From Saccoglossus kowalevskii (taxonomy: Eukaryota; Hemichordata; Enteropneusta; Harrimaniidae): a stretch of DNA of 14,408 bases. Made by a program: the position numbers and the translations under genes. Below, one piece after another: positions 14,295 to 14,408 of this stretch. The notes beneath the pieces are model-generated. The model was not told where the DNA came from. It did no database searches and saw only the letters and a list, made by a program, of their open reading frames with translations. Location of the stretch: the NCBI RefSeq assembly GCF_000003605.2, contig NW_003156243.1, positions 336,198 to 350,605 of the forward strand, written 5' to 3'. Each line of letters starts with the position of its first letter. Within the stretch, counting starts at the first letter, position 1.

Positions 14295-14345
14295 TTCATA
14301 GACAAAGTCTGGGACTTTGAAAAATATAAATTTTTAATGAAATAA

Positions 14346-14408
14346 CATGCCCAGGTACCAAAAATGATGATCGATTACCAGATATATCCAGAACTCCCAG
14401 TTCGGAGT
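14346..14408. other. Right edge, unassigned
   Basis: Nothing recognisable. Probably continues the retroelement. Confidence 0.4.

Larger units (their letters stand above)
11411..14345 (-). mobile_element. Degraded Ty3/gypsy-type retrotransposon pol, Gmr1-like domain order (partial)
   Basis: Reading on the minus strand from the right edge: a spacer ending in an ETRAQ-type motif, integrase HHCC zinc domain, integrase C-terminal part, pre-RT linker, RT, connection, RNase H and a stop at 11411-11413. Standard Ty3/gypsy elements have integrase last; here it precedes RT, and no integrase follows RNase H. Stops occur at 13828, 13645, 13360, 13228, 13093, 12985 and 11600. There is a frameshift near 14140, an integrase core deletion near 13692, and a 661-bp nested insertion. 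Gag, protease and 5' LTR would lie to the right of the window. It is a non-functional copy. Confidence 0.8.

Noticed and set aside
14151-14345. 64-codon plus-strand ORF
   Set aside because: Antisense to the spacer that precedes the integrase remnant; no domain.
1-14408. tRNA or rRNA genes
   Set aside because: No cloverleaf with A and B boxes or conserved rRNA stretch noticed by eye; a covariance search was not possible.

Overview
This is a piece of an animal nuclear genome. It is AT-rich and intron-dense, with GT-AG introns of about 70 to 1,600 bases, microsatellite-like and minisatellite DNA, and a decayed Ty3/gypsy-type retroelement. Nothing prokaryotic is present. The species cannot be fixed from this sequence; a marine invertebrate is a plausible guess. 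The retroelement domain order hints weakly at a deuterostome, but that is inference only.

The main gene runs right to left on the minus strand, from about 9832 to 329. I could follow 21 short exons (41-194 bp). All have AG/GT borders and compatible phases, and together they give about 705 codons. Conceptual translation follows the N-terminal half of an inositol 1,4,5-trisphosphate receptor (IP3R): beta-trefoil suppressor domain, MIR-type second trefoil, and RIH/armadillo helices. It is a divergent member. The basic residues of the helical side of the IP3 pocket are mostly kept, while the trefoil-side loop is not recognisable. The first exon or exons (about 50 residues plus 5' UTR) and the whole C-terminal half, including the channel, lie outside the window.

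The introns hold several structured repeats. The 1.6-kb intron between exons 1 and 2 carries a divergent ~136-168-bp direct repeat array (AAGATGGCGGC ... CATGTGAC core), followed by inverted copies of the same unit. Another intron has a perfect 31-bp tandem duplication, and a third has a short GC-rich hairpin patch.

Upstream of the first visible exon is a 35-copy, 21-bp minisatellite (about 9990-10720). It creates long, meaningless ORFs because its period is a multiple of three. From about 11411 to the right edge lies a degraded minus-strand Ty3/gypsy-type pol. Its order is integrase zinc domain, integrase C-terminal part, RT, RNase H, so the integrase lies upstream of RT, as reported for Gmr1-like elements. 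It has several stops, at least one frameshift and an in-frame loss of the integrase catalytic core. A 661-bp segment (12018-12678), probably a solo LTR of another element, sits inside this pol with a 4-bp target duplication (CCGC); conceptually removing it restores the pol reading frame.
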